DNA of 10,703 bases, taken from Acidobacteriaceae bacterium. GTDB lineage: Bacteria; Acidobacteriota; Terriglobia; Terriglobales; Acidobacteriaceae. How positions within the stretch are numbered: position 1 is the stretch's first letter; each line of letters opens with the position of its first letter. Shown in pieces: positions 7,605 through 10,703 of the stretch. The stretch is from NCBI GenBank assembly GCA_003165855.1, contig PMXH01000441.1:1-10703 (forward strand), read 5' to 3'. The notes beneath the pieces were generated by a model that worked only from the letters and a program-made list of their open reading frames with translations, did no database searches and was not told the origin of the DNA. The translations under genes and the position numbers were made by a program.

Positions 7605-8867
7605 TCACTCGTAACGCAGCGCCTCAATCGGATCCAGATTCGCCGCCTTCCATGCGGGATAGATGCCGAAAACAAGCCCAATTCCCGCCGCGGAAATCAG
7701 AGCGAAGATCGTCCAGAACATCGACATGCGGGCGGGAAGCGAGGGCCAGAACTCGGGAATAATCCAGACAATAATCGCGCCCAGCAGAATCCCGATCAAG
7801 CCGCCAACCGCCGTCAGAATGATTGCCTCCAAAGTGAATTGCAAGAGAATGTCCCGCTTGCGCGCGCCGATCGCTTTGCGAACCCCGATTTCCCGCGTCC
7901 GCTCGGTGACACTGACCAGCATAATGTTCATCACGCCCACGCCGCCGACAATCAATCCCACGCTGGAAATCGCGAACATCCCCACAAACAGCATGCCGGT
8001 GAGCTGATTCCACACATCCGAGATCGAGTCCGAGGTAAAGACCGCAAAATTATCCGGCTTGTCAGACGGAACTTTTCGTCTCCGCCTTAGCAACTCACGG
8101 ATTTCGTCGATGGCCTTCGGCATGTCATCATGCGACGTGGCTTTGACGCTGATCCAATGCTGTTTCAACTCCGGGTGCAATTTCCTCAGCGTGCTTAGGG
8201 GAAAGAGTACCTTGTTATCTTCGGGATTCTTCCCGCCGCCAAAAACCGATTTGACTTGCTTGGCCACTCCAATCACGGTGAAGAGCTGGCCCTCGATGTT
8301 GACCTCTTTGCCCAGCGGACTCTGATTGCCAAACAATTCTTCGGCAGTATCCGACCCCAGCAGCACAACCGGGGATCGATGTTCTTCATCCACTTCACCG
8401 AACCAGCGGCCGGACGCGATCTGCAGGTCGAATACTTCTTTGGCCGAAGCCTGATCGCCCTCGAGGATTGTATTCTTCACTTTCTTGTCGCCGTATTTGA
8501 CGGCGAACGTGCCCACCCCGAGTTCCGGCCGGAAATAACGGATGCCGGCTGTGACCGCCTTCACGTGTGGCAAGTCGCGAATTGCGAGAGCGTCATCGTA
8601 GGTGAGTTCTTTGCGCGTGCGCATCTCCTCGGTGGGACGCCCGAAGGTAAACGGCTCGATGTGAAACGCAAAAATAACATTCGAGCCGATGCTGGCGACC
8701 ATGTCGCGGACATTGTCGTCCAGGCCGCGCCCGATGGAAGAAACGCCGATCACCATGGCGATGCCAATCACGATTCCCAGCACGGTCAGGGACGAACGCA
8801 TCTTGTTGCCGCGAATGGTATCCGTGGCCATGTGAACGATCTCGCCGAATTCATCTTTGTGAATCAT
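7605..8867 (-). CDS. ABC transporter permease, MacB type (second of pair)
   Basis: This 420-residue inner-membrane permease has the full MacB layout. TM1 (about 24-46) lies in the N-terminal [20 protein letters not shown] block, followed by a periplasmic core domain (about 47-285). The FtsX domain has TM2 at about 291-313, the motif [18 protein letters not shown] (319-336), TM3 at about 340-368 and TM4 at about 382-404, ending in [18 protein letters not shown] (403-420). There is no fused ATPase, so it needs a separate one, and none is adjacent. It is a paralogue of the permease encoded upstream at 8986-10218, and the two may form a heterodimer. The ATG at 8867 has no clear ribosome binding site. 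An alternative ATG at residue 13 would begin [13 protein letters not shown], just before TM1. The stop is 3 bp from the start of the Imm50-like gene. Confidence 0.93.
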   Translation of the reverse strand: MIHKDEFGEIVHMATDTIRGNKMRSSLTVLGIVIGIAMVIGVSSIGRGLDDNVRDMVASIGSNVIFAFHIEPFTFGRPTEEMRTRKELTYDDALAIRDLPHVKAVTAGIRYFRPELGVGTFAVKYGDKKVKNTILEGDQASAKEVFDLQIASGRWFGEVDEEHRSPVVLLGSDTAEELFGNQSPLGKEVNIEGQLFTVIGVAKQVKSVFGGGKNPEDNKVLFPLSTLRKLHPELKQHWISVKATSHDDMPKAIDEIRELLRRRRKVPSDKPDNFAVFTSDSISDVWNQLTGMLFVGMFAISSVGLIVGGVGVMNIMLVSVTERTREIGVRKAIGARKRDILLQFTLEAIILTAVGGLIGILLGAIIVWIIPEFWPSLPARMSMFWTIFALISAAGIGLVFGIYPAWKAANLDPIEALRYE

Positions 8868-8888
8868 GAGAAATTGAGTAATTTGGCA

Positions 8889-8971
8889 ATTTTGTAATTG
8901 GGTAATTTAACCCCGCAACGCTTCAACTAGGAATGAGGTCCTTAACTTACAAAATTACCCGATTACAAAAT
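8889..8971. repeat. AT-rich inverted repeat between the two permease genes
   Basis: The 118-bp gap between the permease genes is strikingly AT-rich against its GC-rich surroundings. Positions 8889-8908 and 8952-8971 are reverse complements at 19 of 20 positions, the mismatch being T8899 against G8961. They enclose a loop of 43 nt (8909-8951). The left side also shows staggered near-repeats of TAATT (from 8879, 8895 and 8903), like a degenerate short tandem array. With no T-run after the stem in the operon's direction, it does not look like a standard terminator. It resembles AATTACC-type intergenic repeats I associate with acidobacteria; this was not searched. Confidence 0.72.
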
Positions 8972-8985
8972 CACAAATTCTTTCC

Positions 8986-10218
8986 TTACGTTTCAAACCG
9001 CAGCGCCACAATGGGATCCAGCTTCGCGGCTTTGCGCGCGGGATAGACTCCGAAGAATACCCCCACGCCGGCTGACACAATCAGTCCCGCCGCCACCGCC
9101 CAGAGTTTAATCGACGACGGCATCCCGATCAGCAGAGTAACCGTCTCTGCGACAACCACTCCCAAAAGCACGCCCAGGGCGCCGCCGGTCAGCGCCAGAG
9201 TAACGGACTCGATCAAAAACTGCAGCAGCACATCCTCGCGCCGCGCGCCCAGGGCTTTTCGAATGCCGATCTCGCGCGTGCGCTCGGTCACCGAGACCAG
9301 CATAATGTTCATGATCACAATGCCGCCGACCACCAGGGAGATGGCGGCAATGCCAATGGTAGCGATAAAGAAAGTCTGGCTGAAGTCGGTCCAGATGCCG
9401 AGCAGGCTGGCATTGGTCTCAATATCAAAACTGTCGGTGCCACCGGGAGAGTCGTGCCTCTTGGCGCGCAGCGCGGCCCGTGCCTCGTCAACTGCTTCGT
9501 CCAGTGGCACGCCGGCACTCTCCGCTTTTCCTGAGATCCGAATGCTGTTGTTATGGACGCCATACTGCTTAAGAAACGTTGTGATGGGAATCATCACATA
9601 GTTGTCGGCGCTCTGCCCCAGGGTGGTGCCTTTCTTCGCCCCCACACCGATTACCTGATAAGTCCAGCCGTCGAGGCGGATTTCCCTGCCGATTGGATCC
9701 GTGCCTGCCATCAGGTGCTCGACGATGTCTGTGCCGACGACCGCAACCGGCGACCGGTTATTCAGGTCCGTCTCGTTGACCATGCGCCCGGCGCTGAGGT
9801 CCGTGTCGTAAATGGGAGCCATCGACGGCGTAATCCCGCGCACCGACGTATCACTGATCGATTGCTCGGCGTACTTCACGTGACCGCTTTCGTTACGGAC
9901 GACCGCACCGATGTACTCACAATGCCGGCAGGCCTCCGCGACCGCCTGGTAATCCTCCATGGTCAGGTCTTTTCGCTTCTCGCCTTCGAGGTAGTGGTCA
10001 ACGTTGGTAACCGCGGGCGAGACCTTGAAGATAATAAAAACGTCGGCGCCGAGGTTGAAGACCTTCTGCGCCACGTAATCGTTGACCCCAGATACGAACG
10101 TGACCACCGCGATCACGGCCGCCACTCCAATCACCACGCCGAGCAGCGTCAGCACCGAGCGCAGCTTGTTCACCCACAGCGACTGCAGTGCGATTCGGAT
10201 GGCTTCGGCGATGTTCAA
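8986..10218 (-). CDS. ABC transporter permease, MacB type (first of pair), TTG start
   Basis: This 410-residue inner-membrane permease has TM1 at about 21-43 inside [22 protein letters not shown] periplasmic core domain follows to about 280, including [21 protein letters not shown] (157-177). TM2 is at about 284-306, then [20 protein letters not shown] (303-322), TM3 at about 334-362, TM4 at about 371-393 and a [17 protein letters not shown] end. The start is a TTG at 10218. It gives the expected family N-terminus ([14 protein letters not shown]), and GAGG lies 7 nt upstream. That GAGG is the last unit of a 7-bp tandem array, so a repeat supplies the ribosome binding site. It is the first minus-strand gene after rnpB and probably the first gene of the operon. 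No ATPase or fusion protein is adjacent. The core domain contains a pair of cysteines (C97, C100 in ACRHCEY), unusual in a periplasmic domain unless disulphide-bonded. Confidence 0.93.
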   Translation of the reverse strand: MNIAEAIRIALQSLWVNKLRSVLTLLGVVIGVAAVIAVVTFVSGVNDYVAQKVFNLGADVFIIFKVSPAVTNVDHYLEGEKRKDLTMEDYQAVAEACRHCEYIGAVVRNESGHVKYAEQSISDTSVRGITPSMAPIYDTDLSAGRMVNETDLNNRSPVAVVGTDIVEHLMAGTDPIGREIRLDGWTYQVIGVGAKKGTTLGQSADNYVMIPITTFLKQYGVHNNSIRISGKAESAGVPLDEAVDEARAALRAKRHDSPGGTDSFDIETNASLLGIWTDFSQTFFIATIGIAAISLVVGGIVIMNIMLVSVTERTREIGIRKALGARREDVLLQFLIESVTLALTGGALGVLLGVVVAETVTLLIGMPSSIKLWAVAAGLIVSAGVGVFFGVYPARKAAKLDPIVALRFET

Positions 10219-10222
10219 GAAC

Positions 10223-10264
10223 GGACCTCGGGCCTCGGGCCTCGGACTTCGGACCTCAGACCCC
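10223..10264. repeat. 7-bp tandem array, six GGACCTC-like units
   Basis: Six consecutive 7-bp units keep perfect register: GGACCTC (10223-10229), GGGCCTC (10230-10236), GGGCCTC (10237-10243), GGACTTC (10244-10250), GGACCTC (10251-10257) and AGACCCC (10258-10264). On the minus strand each unit reads GAGGTCC or similar. The unit nearest the permease gene supplies the GAGG ahead of its TTG start. The array is the inverted partner of the one at 10320-10354. Confidence 0.82.
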
Positions 10265-10319
10265 TGACCGCAGGCCTGAGTCGCTAGACCAGTCTACCAG
10301 CGTAGCGCTGCCACCAAGC

Positions 10320-10354
10320 AGGTCCGACGTCCGAGGTCCGAGGTCCGAAGTCTG
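10320..10354. repeat. 7-bp tandem array, five AGGTCCG-like units, inverse of the 10223 array
   Basis: Five 7-bp units are visible: AGGTCCG (10320-10326), ACGTCCG (10327-10333), AGGTCCG (10334-10340), AGGTCCG (10341-10347) and AAGTCTG (10348-10354). They are the reverse complement of the GGACCTC array 55 bp to the left, so the pair could form a stem of up to about 35 bp, in several sliding registers. The array covers the place where the rnpB -35 element should be. The 55 bp between the arrays contain two smaller symmetric elements, CAGGCCTG (10271-10278) and TAGAC/GTCTA (10285-10296), and no convincing promoter for the minus-strand operon. Confidence 0.82.
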
Positions 10355-10362
10355 CTCTGGCA

Positions 10363-10368
10363 TATAAT
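10363..10368 (+). promoter_or_regulatory. -10 box of the rnpB promoter
   Basis: TATAAT at 10363-10368 is a perfect sigma-70-type -10 hexamer. It lies 6 nt before G10375, which is close to where the RNase P RNA should begin by comparison with E. coli. At 17-nt spacing the -35 position (10340-10345) reads GAGGTC, part of the tandem array and unlike TTGACA. The promoter therefore appears to have a weak or non-standard -35. Confidence 0.7.
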
Positions 10369-10374
10369 GATCAA

Positions 10375-10703
10375 GTTGGCAGCTGGACCGGACGGTCGCT
10401 TCCTGTGTTTTCGAACGCGGGGAGAGGAAAGTCCGAACTCCGCAGAGCAGTGTGCCGGATAACGTCCGGGAGGCCGGGTTTAAGCCCGTCCGACGGAAAG
10501 TGCCACAGAAAACATACCGCCCAAGTCTTCACCGACGAGGGTAAGGGTGAAAAGGTGCGGTAAGAGCGCACCGCCGCGGCAGTAATGCAGCGGGCAGGGC
10601 AAACCACACACGGAGCAAGACCAAATAGGGAGGAAGCCCGGGACTTCGGTTTCGGACACGTGCCGGCTCGGTGCGTCAAACCTTCGGGTAGGTCGCTAGA
10701 GCC
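10375..10703 (+). ncRNA. rnpB: RNase P RNA (rnpB), bacterial type A, 3'-truncated by window edge
   Basis: This is the catalytic RNA of RNase P, which removes the 5' leader from pre-tRNAs. Conserved blocks occur in the right order. GAGGAAAGTCCGAACTCC starts at 10425. CAGAAAACATACCGCC starts at 10505, close to the E. coli CAGAGAGCAAACCGCC. GGGTAAGGGTGAAAAGGTGC and GGTAAGAGCGCACCG (10539-10574) match strongly, and ACCAAATAGGG starts at 10620. The visible end, GGGTAGGTCGCTAGAGCC, matches the E. coli GGGTAGGCTGCTTGAGCC. By that alignment roughly 70 nt remain beyond the edge, including the 3' strands of the universal core and of the terminal helix. The 5' end near 10375 is set by the -10 box and by similarity of GGCAGCTGGACCGGACGGTCGC to the family's start. 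It is divergent from the minus-strand permease operon. Confidence 0.96.

Noticed and set aside
7344..8090. 248-residue plus-strand open frame opposite the Imm50-like and permease genes
   Set aside because: It is rich in Arg, Asn, Gln and His in a low-complexity fashion typical of antisense frames, and lies over two well-supported genes.
8889..8971. Inverted repeat as a Rho-independent terminator
   Set aside because: The stem is AT-rich, the loop is 43 nt and no T-run follows in the operon's direction.
7881..9312. Near-identical blocks at 7881-7930 and 9263-9312 as a mobile or recombining repeat
   Set aside because: They encode the same conserved [16 protein letters not shown] motif in two paralogous permeases, so protein homology explains the similarity.
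9553..10287. 244-residue plus-strand open frame opposite the first permease
   Set aside because: It is His/Arg/Asp-rich antisense translation of a clear MacB-type permease and runs into the heptamer repeat.
10285..10316. Promoter for the minus-strand permease operon (TTGGTG with TAGACT)
   Set aside because: The spacing is about 15 nt and both hexamers are poor matches, so it was not listed as a feature.
10223..10354. CRISPR array
   Set aside because: The units are 7 bp, contiguous and without spacers, and the two blocks are in opposite orientation.
10371..10679. 102-residue open frame on the minus strand across rnpB
   Set aside because: It lies entirely antisense to a clear RNase P RNA and the translation (Cys/Pro/Ser-rich) has no protein-like pattern.

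Overview
The window looks like chromosomal DNA from a GC-rich Gram-negative bacterium, most likely an Acidobacteriota member (Terriglobia type). This rests on protein style, on a membrane-fusion protein implying an outer membrane, on a hopanoid-type glycosyltransferase, and on intergenic repeats of a kind I associate with that phylum. No search was run, so the taxonomy is an inference.

Layout. (1) Positions 1-3220, plus strand: a tripartite ABC exporter operon made of a permease cut by the left edge, a HlyD/MacA-type membrane-fusion protein and a LolD/MacB-type ATPase. (2) 3227-3742, minus strand: a small coiled-coil plus winged-helix protein, convergent with the ATPase and only 6 bp from it. 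(3) 3743-4094: a 352-bp divergent control region with palindromes and one candidate ECF-type promoter. (4) 4095-6119, plus strand: an orphan hybrid histidine kinase with a degenerate receiver at the N-terminus and an intact one at the C-terminus. (5) 10218 down to 6100, minus strand: an apparent operon of two paralogous MacB-type permeases, a small Imm50-like protein and an HpnI/ceramide-glucosyltransferase-like enzyme. Its last gene overlaps the kinase gene tail to tail by 20 bp. (6) 10375 to the right edge, plus strand: rnpB, the RNase P RNA, cut off before its 3' end, with a good -10 box.

How the parts may work together. The plus-strand exporter has all three component classes: ATPase, inner-membrane permease and periplasmic adaptor. 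The minus-strand operon has two permeases but no ATPase or adaptor in view, so it may borrow them, possibly from the plus-strand operon 4 kb away. Its tight coupling to a lipid glycosyltransferase (ATGA overlap) suggests envelope lipid or glycolipid work, but substrate and direction are unknown.

The least ordinary material is intergenic. Three gaps of about 118-156 bp, each next to an ABC permease gene, carry three different inverted-repeat elements: a GC-rich one (1014-1114), an AT-rich one (8889-8971) and a pair of inverted 7-bp tandem arrays (10223-10264 and 10320-10354). The last pair apparently supplies the ribosome binding site of a TTG-started permease gene on one side and reaches the -35 region of rnpB on the other. 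I saw no CRISPR array, transposase or tRNA, and no convincing intrinsic terminator.
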